From contig NZ_CP134196.1 of assembly GCF_031585635.1 (NCBI RefSeq), forward strand, positions 2,604,001-2,668,000: a DNA stretch of 64,000 nt. Reading direction: 5' to 3'. Positions within the stretch are counted from its first letter, which is position 1. Each line of letters begins with the position of its first letter. This document shows, one piece after another, positions 34,710 through 43,008 of the stretch. This DNA is from Paraburkholderia sp. FT54 (GTDB taxonomy: Bacteria; Pseudomonadota; Gammaproteobacteria; Burkholderiales; Burkholderiaceae). Under the pieces are notes generated by a model that did no database searches, had not been told where the DNA came from, and saw only the letters and a list, made by a program, of their open reading frames with translations. A program made the translations under genes and the position numbers.

Positions 34710-35825
34710 ATGCCTATTCTCTTTTTTCCCACTGACGACATGATCAGCATCGCACAACTTTCTTCTGAGCCGTGGGGTACTTTGCGCGGCGGCGATTCCG
34801 TCCGACTCTTCACGCTGCGTAACGCGCACGGTATGAAAGTCGCCATCAGCGATCTGGGCGCGACGCTGGTCTCTTGGCATGCGCCGGATCGCGCCGGCGT
34901 GCTTGGCGATATCCTGCTCGGCCACGACACGCCCGCTGAATATGTGGCGGCCACCACTTACATGGGCGGACTGATAGGCCGCTGGGCGAACCGTATTGCC
35001 GATGCGCGCTTCACGCTCGACGGCATCGAATACGCGCTCGACCGCAATGAAGGCGCGAACCTGCTGCATGGCGGCACGGTGGGGTTTCATCGCGCGCTGT
35101 GGGACGTGAGCGAGGACAACGGCGCGTTGCTCATGCGGCTGGAGTCACCCGAAGGCGACGCCGGTTTTCCCGGCAACGTGACCACGCAAGTGCGCTACTC
35201 GCTCGACGACGACGGCACGCTGACCATCGCCTATGAAGCGATCACGGATGCCGCGACGCCGCTCAATCTGACGAGCCACCCGTACTTCAATCTCACGGGC
35301 CGGCCGGGCGCCGACATTCGCGGCCACGTGTTGTCGATCGATGCCGACCGGTTCTTTGAAGTCGATGCCGCCATGATTCCGCGCAAACTGGCCGAGGTGG
35401 CCGGCAATGCGTTCGATTTCCGGCAAAGCGCGCCGATCGGCGCGCGACTGGACTGGCCGCACGCGCAGTTGGCCACGGCCGGCGGTTTCGATCATTGCTA
35501 CGTGCTGCGCGATGCACCCGACGCCGGGACAAACGGCACCACGGCTCCGATGCGTCAGGTTGCCTGCGCCTACGATCCCGGCAGCGGACGCGAATTGACC
35601 GTGTCGACCGATCAACGCGGCTTACAGTTTTATAGCGGCAACTGGTTAAAGGGCGACATTGGACGCGGCGGCATTGCGTATCAAGCGCATGCCGGCTTGT
35701 GTCTTGAAGCGGGCGGCTTTCCGAACCAGGTCAATACGGCTGAGCAGGACGAGGTGATCGTGCGAGCCGGCAGCAAGTATCGCCAGGTGACCGCGTATCG
35801 TGTCGATGTACGCCAAGGCGTGTGA
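34710..35825 (+). CDS. Aldose 1-epimerase (mutarotase)
   Basis: About 371 residues from ATG 34710; ATG 34740 is an alternative that trims ten residues. Family features are TYMGGLIGRWANRIADARFTLDG (substrate-binding Arg), LLHGGTVGFHRALWDV (active-site His), PLNLTSHPYFNLTG (catalytic His), GFDHCYVLR and GLCLEAGGFPNQVN (catalytic Glu). The enzyme interconverts alpha and beta anomers of aldoses, here most likely xylose, giving the anomer used by xylose isomerase. It sits 3 bp after xylR, so the two are cotranscribed. A few residues near the N-terminus are uncertain. Confidence 0.92.
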   Translation: MPILFFPTDDMISIAQLSSEPWGTLRGGDSVRLFTLRNAHGMKVAISDLGATLVSWHAPDRAGVLGDILLGHDTPAEYVAATTYMGGLIGRWANRIADARFTLDGIEYALDRNEGANLLHGGTVGFHRALWDVSEDNGALLMRLESPEGDAGFPGNVTTQVRYSLDDDGTLTIAYEAITDAATPLNLTSHPYFNLTGRPGADIRGHVLSIDADRFFEVDAAMIPRKLAEVAGNAFDFRQSAPIGARLDWPHAQLATAGGFDHCYVLRDAPDAGTNGTTAPMRQVACAYDPGSGRELTVSTDQRGLQFYSGNWLKGDIGRGGIAYQAHAGLCLEAGGFPNQVNTAEQDEVIVRAGSKYRQVTAYRVDVRQGV

Positions 35826-35995
35826 GGCGGTTCTTCGTATATTACGGTCGAGATTACATCAAGCCGACTTATTGTTTGTAGCAACACTGAATTACCGTAT
35901 CAGTGGTTTCCCCTGGACCGCACCCTTCCTAAAATCCGTGCATGGCGCCGAAGATTGCTGCGGCGCCCAATAAATTATTCTCGGAGGGAGTGATC

Positions 35996-36298
35996 ATGAA
36001 ATCGCTTATCAAAGCCGTGGCGCTGGTTGTGGTGTTCGCGGCGCCGGTGGCATCGTTCGCACAATCCGAGCAACCGCTCACGCGCGCCGAGGTCAAGGCG
36101 CAATTGAAGCAGATCGAACAGGCCGGCTATAACCCCGCGGTCGCAACCGACTCCACTTACCCCGCTGACATTCAAGCGGCCGAAGCACGTGTTGCCGCGC
36201 AGAACAGTGGCGCGACGGGATATGGTCCGTCCAGCGCTGGCTCGTCGGAAACCGGGTCCGACGTTCCCGCTGGCAATCCGTATCTGCAAGGTCAGTAG
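35996..36298 (+). CDS. DUF4148 domain small secreted protein
   Basis: A protein of 100 residues from ATG 35996 with GGAGGGAG upstream. It has a signal peptide (MKSLIKAVALVVVFAAPVASFAQ) and then the DUF4148 core (LTRAEVKAQLKQIEQAGYNPA followed by YPADIQAAEARVAAQN), ending in a Gly/Ser-rich tail. DUF4148 proteins are abundant in Burkholderiales, occur in many copies per genome and have no known function. It stands alone. Confidence 0.9.
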   Translation: MKSLIKAVALVVVFAAPVASFAQSEQPLTRAEVKAQLKQIEQAGYNPAVATDSTYPADIQAAEARVAAQNSGATGYGPSSAGSSETGSDVPAGNPYLQGQ

Positions 36299-36422
36299 TA
36301 CGCCTGCCACTCATTTGCCTGTTCGTGCGCCGCAGGTTCGCTTGCCAGCGCGCGACGGCTTATAGCGCTCGCTTATTCATTCCTCTTAGCTTCGCTGTGC
36401 GCTTGCGCTGCCGCTGGCAGCG

Positions 36423-36563
36423 TCACGTCTCTTTCGTCTTATCCCGCCGCATAAAAATATCGATACCATCGAAGCGCGACGAGGCAAACGCCCTGACCAC
36501 CACGACACCAACGATACTCAAAACAATCACCACCGCCGGAATCTCAAACAAAGTCATATCCAC
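36423..36563 (-). CDS. Small single-span membrane protein of unknown function
   Basis: A short frame of 46 residues from GTG 36563, with AGGAGGAGG ending six bases upstream, an unusually strong ribosome binding site. ATG 36557 is a second choice. One membrane helix (LFEIPAVVIVLSIVGVVVVRAF) is followed by a basic, charged tail (SSRFDGIDIFMRRDKTKET). I recognise no family; the size and layout resemble small regulatory or accessory membrane peptides. It lies between the DUF4148 gene and the amino-acid permease, convergent with the former. Confidence 0.55.
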   Translation of the reverse strand: MDMTLFEIPAVVIVLSIVGVVVVRAFASSRFDGIDIFMRRDKTKET

Positions 36564-36731
36564 GACAAACCTCCTCCTAAACCAGGAGCAGCCGCGCCGC
36601 GCCATCACTTCGTCACGGCCACACCTCACACTCCCAGTTTAAGAAGGCATACCAGAGCCGCCAAACGAGCGTTTTTCATCGATATGTGAGAAATACTCGC
36701 AGTAGCGCCAAAACACGGCGCGACCGCTCTC

Positions 36732-38192
36732 TCAATGCCGCTCGGGAAACCTCAACCTCGAATGATTCCGGCCATAAGAAATATAAATAGTCATCCCGAT
36801 CACTAGCCACACAACAAGCCGCACCCACGTGACGAGCGGCAGCCCCGCCATCAGCAACAGGCAAAACAGAATCCCCAGAATCGGTACGACCGGTACGCCA
36901 GGAACCCTGAAAGGACGTGAAGCTTCCGAGTCACTGCGTCGCAAATAAATCACAGCGCCGCACACCAGAATGAAAGCGAACAGAGTGCCGATACTAACCA
37001 TCTCCCCCAACACGCTGATCGGTGTAAGCGCCGCCACGATCGCGACGACCGACCCAATCAGAATCTGGCTCAAATGAGGCGTCTGAAGACGCGGATGAAC
37101 TCGCGCGAAAAGAGGCGGTAACAAACCATCCGTCGACATCGTGAAGAAGATGCGGCTCTGCCCGTACAACAGCACGAGGATCACGGTAGTCAGTCCTGTC
37201 AGCGCGCCAATCTTGATCAGAATCGAGAACCAGTTCAGGCCAATTGCATCCACCCCCTTGGCGATCGGATCAGGAACATTCAGCTCAGCATAAGGTACGA
37301 GCCCGGTGAGCACCCCCGCGACGAGGATGTACAGAATAGTGCAAATGATCAGCGACCCCAGAATGCCGATCGGCATGTCCCGTTGCGGTTTCTTCGCTTC
37401 CTGTGCAGCGGTGGAGACCGCATCGAAACCAATGAATGCGAAGAACACCACGGCCGAGCCACGCAAAATCCCGCTCATGCCGAAGTTTCCGAACTCACCA
37501 GTATTCGCGGGAATAAACGGATGCCAGTTCGCGGGCTTGATGAAAAACACGCCGAGTGCGATAAAAGCCACCACCACGGTCAGCTTGACCGCCACCATGA
37601 CGTTGTTCAGCCGCGCCGATTCCTTCGTACCGAGCACGAGCATGGTGGTAAGAATGGCGATGATCACTATCGCGGGCAGGTTGACGATGCCCGTCGCGGT
37701 GGTGCCATCGGCTAGCTTGATGACGGTGCCGGGCGCGGTGGCCAGAACGGGCGGGATATTGATCCCCACGTTATGCAGCAAGCTCACGATATAACCGGAC
37801 CATCCGACCGCGACCGTGGCGGCGCCCATCGCGTATTCGAGGATCAAGTCCCAGCCGATGATCCACGCGAAAATTTCACCGAGCGTGGCATACGTATAGG
37901 TGTAACTGCTGCCGCATACGGGCAACATCGCGGCCAGTTCCGAATAGCAGAGGCCGACGAACGCGCACGCAATGCCACCGAGTACGAACGACAGAACGAT
38001 GCTCGGGCCGGCGAATTGCGCTGCGGCAGTGCCGGTCAGAACGAAGATACCGGCGCCGATGATGGCGCCGATGCCCATCGCCGTGATACTGGTGGCGCCG
38101 AGTGACTTCGATAGTGCGTGGCCTTCTTCCGCGTCGGCGCTTCCCACAATATCGGCGACGGATTTTCGTGCCATGTAGCTCGTATCAGCCAT
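36732..38192 (-). CDS. APC-family amino acid permease
   Basis: A protein of 486 residues with about twelve membrane helices. The APC signature lies near residues 30-55 (LGATSITAMGIGAIIGAGIFVLTG), and VVFFAFIGFDAVSTAAQEAKKPQRDMPIGIL is the consensus of helix 6 in the cationic amino-acid transporter branch (YhdG/CAT type). The start could also be ATG 38174. It probably takes up amino acids across the inner membrane; the specific substrate is unknown. It is transcribed alone, downstream of kup on the same strand with a 210-base AT-rich gap. Confidence 0.9.
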   Translation of the reverse strand: MADTSYMARKSVADIVGSADAEEGHALSKSLGATSITAMGIGAIIGAGIFVLTGTAAAQFAGPSIVLSFVLGGIACAFVGLCYSELAAMLPVCGSSYTYTYATLGEIFAWIIGWDLILEYAMGAATVAVGWSGYIVSLLHNVGINIPPVLATAPGTVIKLADGTTATGIVNLPAIVIIAILTTMLVLGTKESARLNNVMVAVKLTVVVAFIALGVFFIKPANWHPFIPANTGEFGNFGMSGILRGSAVVFFAFIGFDAVSTAAQEAKKPQRDMPIGILGSLIICTILYILVAGVLTGLVPYAELNVPDPIAKGVDAIGLNWFSILIKIGALTGLTTVILVLLYGQSRIFFTMSTDGLLPPLFARVHPRLQTPHLSQILIGSVVAIVAALTPISVLGEMVSIGTLFAFILVCGAVIYLRRSDSEASRPFRVPGVPVVPILGILFCLLLMAGLPLVTWVRLVVWLVIGMTIYISYGRNHSRLRFPERH

Positions 38193-38402
38193 GATGAGTC
38201 GTCCCGTTCAAATGGTATTGGGCACGAGCCGACTCGGTTCGCTTCGGCTCGCGGAGCACGACAAAAACATCTGTTACTGAAGACTAACGGCGTAAGGTAA
38301 AGGGAAATAGCAAATTCAGTGTATTCCCAATTAAAAGCAAAGTGAATATTTGATTCTCTCTCGCTCGCTGACGAAGCTTTCGCTCCCGTTCTTAGGTAAT
38401 CC

Positions 38403-40328
38403 TCAAATCTCCACCCGCGCCCCCAACTCGATCACTCGATTGGCCGGCAGCTTCAGATAAGCCGCAACGTTGCCCACGTTGTGCAACATGACCGAGAATA
38501 AACGCTCTCGCCACATCGCCATGCCGCTATCACGAGTAGGCACCAGGGTCGCACGGCTAAGGAAGTAAGAAGTCTCCGTCGGCTCGAATGTCAAACCATA
38601 CGACTTGCAAATCTCAAGCGCTCTCGGCAGGTCGACCTCATCCATGAAACCATACGTGATTGTCACCTGGTAGCAATCCGAGTCTAGCGGATGCACACTC
38701 ACGCGCTCGCTCGCAGGCACCCACGGTATCTCCTCGTTGTTCACCGTCACGAAAACAACGCGTTTGTGCAGCACGCGGTTATGCATCAGGTTGTTGATCA
38801 ACGAATGCGGCACGCCGTCAGGATCGGGCGACAGAAAGATCGCGGTGCCACCGCATCGCATCGGCGAGCCGGCCAGAAGCGTGGCCAGATAGGGCTTGAG
38901 CGGCGTCGCCCCGGCTCTCACGCGCGCTTCGGCGCGCATCATTTCCCAGCCTCGTCCCCAGGTGGCCATGATCGTGTAGATGATCAGCCCGACCAGAAGC
39001 GGGAACCAGCCGCCCTGCATGAGCTTCAGCAGGTTGGCGGAGAAGAACGCTGCGTCGATCACGAAGAAGAAGCCGGTCGCGAACACGCATAGCAGCCAGT
39101 TGTAGTGCCACGCATAGCGAATGACGAAGAACGTCAGGATGGTGGTGATCAGCATCGTGCCGGTGACGGCGATACCATACGCGGAGCCGAGCGCCGTGGA
39201 TGAACCGAAGCCGAGCACAGCGGCCACCACTGCAGCCAATAACGTCCAATTGATGCCTGGCACGTAGATTTGCCCCATCTCTCTTTCCGACGTATAGACG
39301 ACGTTCATGCGCGGCAGAAAGCCGAGTTGCATCGCCTGCTTCGTCATCGAATACGTACCCGAGATAACGGCCTGCGACGCGATCACGGTCGCGACCGTCG
39401 ACAGCACGATCATCGGATACAGCGCCCATTGCGGAAACAGTCTGTAGAACGGATTTTGCAGCGCGCCGGGATCGGCAAGCAGCAACGCGCCTTGCCCCAG
39501 ATAGTTCAGCGCGAGCGCGGGAAACACGAGGCCGAACCACGTCAGCCGGATCGGCCTCGCGCCGAAATGTCCCATATCGGCATACAACGCTTCGGCGCCG
39601 GTCAACGACAAAACGACCGCACCCAGCGCAACGAACGCCAACCACCGATGATGCAGGCAGAACGCCAGCCCCGTGAGCGGATTAAGCGCAACGAGAATCG
39701 CGGGCGCTCGCATCATGTTGATGACGCCCACGACGGCAAGCACGATGAACCAGAGCACCATCACCGGTCCGAACACAATGCCTATACCGGCCGTGCCGCG
39801 CTTCTGCATCAGGAACAGCGTGACCAACGCAACCAGCGTCACGGGAATCACGCAGGTCTTGAGAAACGGCGCGGCGACTTCGAGCCCTTCGACCGCGCTC
39901 AGCACCGAGATCGCCGGCGTGATCACGCTGTCGCCGTAAAAGAGCGCCGCACCCATGATGCCGACGCCCAGCAACGTATGGCGCAATCGCGGGCGCGCAA
40001 CAACGGACGATGCAGCCAACGCCAGCAGCGCCATAATCCCGCCCTCGCCGTGATTGTTCGCGCGCAGAATCAACGTGACGTATTTGAGCGAGACGACGAC
40101 GATCAGAGACCAGACGATCAGCGACACGATGCCGACCACATTCATCGCGTTGAGCGATAGTCCGTTGACCGGATCGAATACCGTCTGCAGCGTGTACAGC
40201 GGGCTGGTGCCGATGTCGCCATACACCACACCCAATGCGACAAGCGCGAGTGCAGGCGTCGCCGGCCGGTGATGCCCGCGCCCGCCGGAATGGCCCACAT
40301 CGGGCGCGGCGGATACTGACTGGCTCAT
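38403..40328 (-). CDS. kup: Kup low-affinity potassium transporter
   Basis: A protein of 641 residues, close to the standard KUP length. The opening ALALVALGVVYGDIGTSPLYTLQTVF is the family signature; about twelve membrane helices follow, with GEGGIMALLALA and ALFYGDSVITPAISVLSAVEGL among the conserved blocks, and a C-terminal cytoplasmic domain (HSLINNLMHNRVLHKRVVFVTV, SYFLSRATLVP). It imports K+ with protons, mainly at low pH or under osmotic stress. It is monocistronic and divergent from mntP. Confidence 0.95.
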   Translation of the reverse strand: MSQSVSAAPDVGHSGGRGHHRPATPALALVALGVVYGDIGTSPLYTLQTVFDPVNGLSLNAMNVVGIVSLIVWSLIVVVSLKYVTLILRANNHGEGGIMALLALAASSVVARPRLRHTLLGVGIMGAALFYGDSVITPAISVLSAVEGLEVAAPFLKTCVIPVTLVALVTLFLMQKRGTAGIGIVFGPVMVLWFIVLAVVGVINMMRAPAILVALNPLTGLAFCLHHRWLAFVALGAVVLSLTGAEALYADMGHFGARPIRLTWFGLVFPALALNYLGQGALLLADPGALQNPFYRLFPQWALYPMIVLSTVATVIASQAVISGTYSMTKQAMQLGFLPRMNVVYTSEREMGQIYVPGINWTLLAAVVAAVLGFGSSTALGSAYGIAVTGTMLITTILTFFVIRYAWHYNWLLCVFATGFFFVIDAAFFSANLLKLMQGGWFPLLVGLIIYTIMATWGRGWEMMRAEARVRAGATPLKPYLATLLAGSPMRCGGTAIFLSPDPDGVPHSLINNLMHNRVLHKRVVFVTVNNEEIPWVPASERVSVHPLDSDCYQVTITYGFMDEVDLPRALEICKSYGLTFEPTETSYFLSRATLVPTRDSGMAMWRERLFSVMLHNVGNVAAYLKLPANRVIELGARVEI

Positions 40329-40724
40329 GTCTCACTCCAGTTTCGCGTTCTCGCGGTGCAACATAGGGCATAGGCCAGTGCACGTGCGGAACCGATTCAT
40401 GCTTTTATCAGGCCTCGTTTTTTGAGGAGTCGCCTGCGTCCCACGCAACAGTCAGCATCGCGGAAGCAACTTTCGTACGAGGAACGCGCGTCCCATTGCT
40501 CTGATGCCGAACACGCATTCGTATGTTCTGATGTTTTGCGTACCTGTCGTCCGCGAACGCGACCTGTCTCTTTTCTGAAGGACGGTGTGCCACTAATTCA
40601 ACATATACCATCGGCCGTTTGCCACGCTACCGATACGTGAAGTGGCGGCAGATTTATTTCCTGCGCAGACATGCGAGGCCCGGCCCGCATTACATAAACC
40701 TTTCGACATGGTATGCTCGCACCT
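40329..40724. other. Intergenic region between divergent kup and mntP leader
   Basis: About 395 bases that must contain the kup promoter on one strand and the mntP promoter on the other. No gene is supported; frames here have no recognisable product. The mntP leader riboswitch begins at its right end. Confidence 0.5.
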
Positions 40725-40862
40725 GTCTTTGGGGAGTAGCCGGCTTCTACCCAGAAGCGCCTGCGTCAACATTCTCGGTCGCGCAGACCGTGGTGCAGGT
40801 AGCCCTTTGGTTGGCAAGACCATCGACACACCACGCGACCGGTCGGGCGCGGCGGTGTGTCG
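40724..40862 (+). promoter_or_regulatory. yybP-ykoY Mn2+ riboswitch and hairpin before mntP
   Basis: The conserved first block CTTTGGGGAGTAGCC is at 40727-40741, the second block GCGTCAACATTCTCGG follows near 40762-40778, and GGCAAGACC lies at about 40813-40821; together they match the yybP-ykoY consensus. A perfect 9-bp stem (CGACACACC at 40824-40832 with GGTGTGTCG at 40854-40862), followed by a short T-rich stretch, is the likely expression platform. In the known class Mn2+ binding turns on the exporter gene. Confidence 0.9.
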
Positions 40863-40894
40863 TGGTTTTCCGCCCGACCTCGAGCCCACTTCTC

Positions 40895-41464
40895 ATGAAT
40901 CCTGTCGCAACGCTGTTCCTTGCTTTCGCCATGTCCACCGACGCCTTTGCGGCTGCAATCGGCAAAGGCGCCACGCTCAATCGTCCTCACTGGCGTGAGG
41001 CTGTCAGGACGGGGCTCATCTTCGGCGCCATCGAAGCCCTGACACCCCTGGTCGGATGGTTCCTCGGCAAAGCTGCAGCCCAATACGTCTCCGCATGGGA
41101 TCACTGGATCGCGTTCGCGCTGTTGTTGGTCCTCGGCGCCCGCATGGTTCTCAATAGCTTTAGCACCAGGGAAATCGAAGAGACCAAGCAGTCGACTCAT
41201 TCGTTCTGGTTGCTGGCGCTAACCGGCTTTGCCACGAGTATCGACGCCATGGCAGTCGGCGCGGGCCTTGCCTTCGTCGACGTCAACATCTATTCCACTG
41301 CTGCCGCGATCGGCCTCGCCACCATGGCGATGGTCACGATCGGCGTGATGCTCGGCCGTGTGATCGGCCATGTGGCTGGCAGGCGTGCGGAACTGGCGGG
41401 TGGCGTGGTGCTGGTCGGCATTGGCAGCACCATCCTGGCTGAACATCTGAAGATCATCGGCTAG
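40895..41464 (+). CDS. mntP: Manganese efflux pump MntP
   Basis: A protein of 189 residues from ATG 40895, the usual MntP length. Six membrane helices and the two repeated half-motifs are present: [18 protein letters not shown] in the first half and [21 protein letters not shown] in the second, with the acidic residues thought to handle Mn2+. The protein exports excess manganese across the inner membrane. The yybP-ykoY riboswitch just upstream fits this role well. The gene is monocistronic; ppnP follows 148 bp on. Confidence 0.95.
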   Translation: MNPVATLFLAFAMSTDAFAAAIGKGATLNRPHWREAVRTGLIFGAIEALTPLVGWFLGKAAAQYVSAWDHWIAFALLLVLGARMVLNSFSTREIEETKQSTHSFWLLALTGFATSIDAMAVGAGLAFVDVNIYSTAAAIGLATMAMVTIGVMLGRVIGHVAGRRAELAGGVVLVGIGSTILAEHLKIIG

Positions 41465-41612
41465 ACGGTGGTTGGCGGGCGCCCGCTGAGCTTCACCTCG
41501 TTCGGGCCAATCGACGGCTGACGCCGTCGGCCGCCTGTATCATGGCGGGTTTGCGCGCGACCTGAAGTCCACGCAAATGCATCCATTCACGACAACCAAA
41601 AGGAAGATTGCC

Positions 41613-41933
41613 ATGACGGCCGCAACGCAATTCGATCAGGTTTCCATTGTTAAACGAGCCAACGTCTACTTCGACGGCAAGTGTGTCTCTCACACCGTTC
41701 TCTTCGCCGACGGCACGCGCAAAACGCTTGGTGTGATCCTGCCCGGCGCGCTCAACTTTGGCACCGACGCGCCGGAACTCATGGAGGTGCAGGCCGGACA
41801 ATGCCGCATCCGCCTCGCAGGCAGTGACGAGTGGAAGACATATAGCGCGGGCGAGTCGTTCTCGGTGCCCGGCAAAAGCCGCTTCGATATCGACGTGATC
41901 GAAACGCTCGACTACGTCTGCAGCTATCTGTAA
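41613..41933 (+). CDS. ppnP: Pyrimidine/purine nucleoside phosphorylase (DUF1255)
   Basis: A protein of 106 residues from ATG 41613 with AAGGAAG upstream. It is a single cupin-like barrel: [30 protein letters not shown], then [40 protein letters not shown] and VCSYL at the end, all typical of PpnP. The family cleaves several nucleosides with phosphate, releasing base and ribose-1-phosphate. It is slightly longer than the 94-residue E. coli protein because of a short N-terminal extension. It is followed by a hairpin at 41996-42025. Confidence 0.93.
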   Translation: MTAATQFDQVSIVKRANVYFDGKCVSHTVLFADGTRKTLGVILPGALNFGTDAPELMEVQAGQCRIRLAGSDEWKTYSAGESFSVPGKSRFDIDVIETLDYVCSYL

Positions 41934-41995
41934 AACGTATCGCGTCGCACGACATGGGTACGGCACGCGCATTCAGGACACGTCATTGATGATTG

Positions 41996-42025
41996 CCGGT
42001 TGGGCGCGAGCAACAACCCAACCGG
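41996..42025. terminator. Hairpin between convergent ppnP and the 123-aa gene
   Basis: A perfect 9-bp stem (CCGGTTGGG with CCCAACCGG) with a 12-base loop lies between two converging genes, so it could end transcripts from both sides. There is no clear T-run on either strand. Confidence 0.45.
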
Positions 42026-42061
42026 TGAAGGGACGATGATGAATTGAAGAGTCCGTCGAGA

Positions 42062-42433
42062 TCAACGGCGTTTCATCTTGATCACACGCGAAATCTGACC
42101 AAGCGTGAAGCCAGTGTTCTCCACGTACTTCGCATAGTCGACCGGAGCAGTAAACGATGCCTCGGTGACGTACTCGCCCATGTAACGGAATCGGTCAGTT
42201 GCCGTGCGTACAAAAACAGGCAGCGGGTCGGTCTGTCGCGCGAGCGTTCGGCCGGCCGCACGTGCGGCGGCGCTGCCATCGCACACGATCACATCCGGGG
42301 CATACGGGTTGAGATCCTGACGCAATCGCGCGGCAACGACCTTTCCGCCCTTCACGGGCAAGAATGCCTGTTTGCATCCTCCTGTCACCCGATGAATGTC
42401 TTCCCGAGAATACTCTTTTCCAATATCAAACAT
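42062..42433 (-). CDS. Orphan 123-aa protein, possibly related to McrA-associated N-terminal domains
   Basis: A protein of 123 residues with GGGAGA seven bases before ATG 42433, so it is probably a real gene. The start (MFDIGKEYSREDIHRVTGGCKQAFLP) and the later RFRYMGEYV block recall the small domain found beside HNH or McrA-type endonucleases and in stand-alone DUF proteins. I am not certain of that relationship. The mid-part is Ala/Arg-rich (CDGSAAARAAGRTLARQ). No endonuclease or methylase is adjacent. It is convergent with ppnP. Confidence 0.65.
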   Translation of the reverse strand: MFDIGKEYSREDIHRVTGGCKQAFLPVKGGKVVAARLRQDLNPYAPDVIVCDGSAAARAAGRTLARQTDPLPVFVRTATDRFRYMGEYVTEASFTAPVDYAKYVENTGFTLGQISRVIKMKRR

Positions 42434-43008
42434 GATTTTTCTCCCAAGAATGACGCCTGGCTGTAAAGCAGTGGCATCAAGCGGAGCGATGATATCGACC
42501 TGTACCTAAAGCCCTTGTATAAAGCGCGAGCTTCTTGATAAAGAAGGCATGCAGATTGAGCGGAACAGCGAGACATACCCCACAGATAGCACCGGGTTGC
42601 ATCGGCTTCTCGCCGCGCTCCGATATGCCGAATTAACGATAGACGCCCCCCGGTTTTATAAATTCGTTATACGGTTGGTGACAGAATCTCGACGTCGCAG
42701 AGCGAGGTTCTTACATGCTTCGGTTGAGATTTCGTCAATACGAAAACAATGCGGGAGCCGCTAGCTCTGTCGCCGCAATCTTATCGTTCGAGTTCTTTTC
42801 GTAGACGGTTGCCGCAAGCGCTTGTAGGAACACGCCGAGGTATTTGGGGGGGAAAACCGCACGACGTGTATGGATCGGCCAAACGCCGAAGATGTGTTTC
42901 TACGAGCGCTTGCGGCAGCGTTGCGCTACTCGCGGCCAGGAAATCCGGATCGTGCAGGATCAGCGGCGAATAATGCGCGCGACGGACGACATGCCACTTA
43001 TCTCGTGC
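42434..43008. other. 575-base gene-free stretch with a long inverted repeat
   Basis: No supportable gene; an open frame at 42549-42764 lacks any recognisable motif. The stretch is somewhat less GC-rich than its surroundings and contains the 24-bp inverted repeat described at 42810-42917. Confidence 0.5.
42810..42917. repeat. 24-bp inverted repeat with 60-base spacer
   Basis: The arm at 42810-42833 begins TGCCGCAAGCGCTTGTAGGA and the arm at 42894-42917 is its reverse complement at 22 of 24 positions. It could be the ends of a small non-autonomous element, or a large RNA hairpin. Confidence 0.7.

Noticed and set aside
42549..42764. 71-codon plus-strand frame in the gene-free stretch
   Set aside because: No recognisable motif or ribosome binding site.
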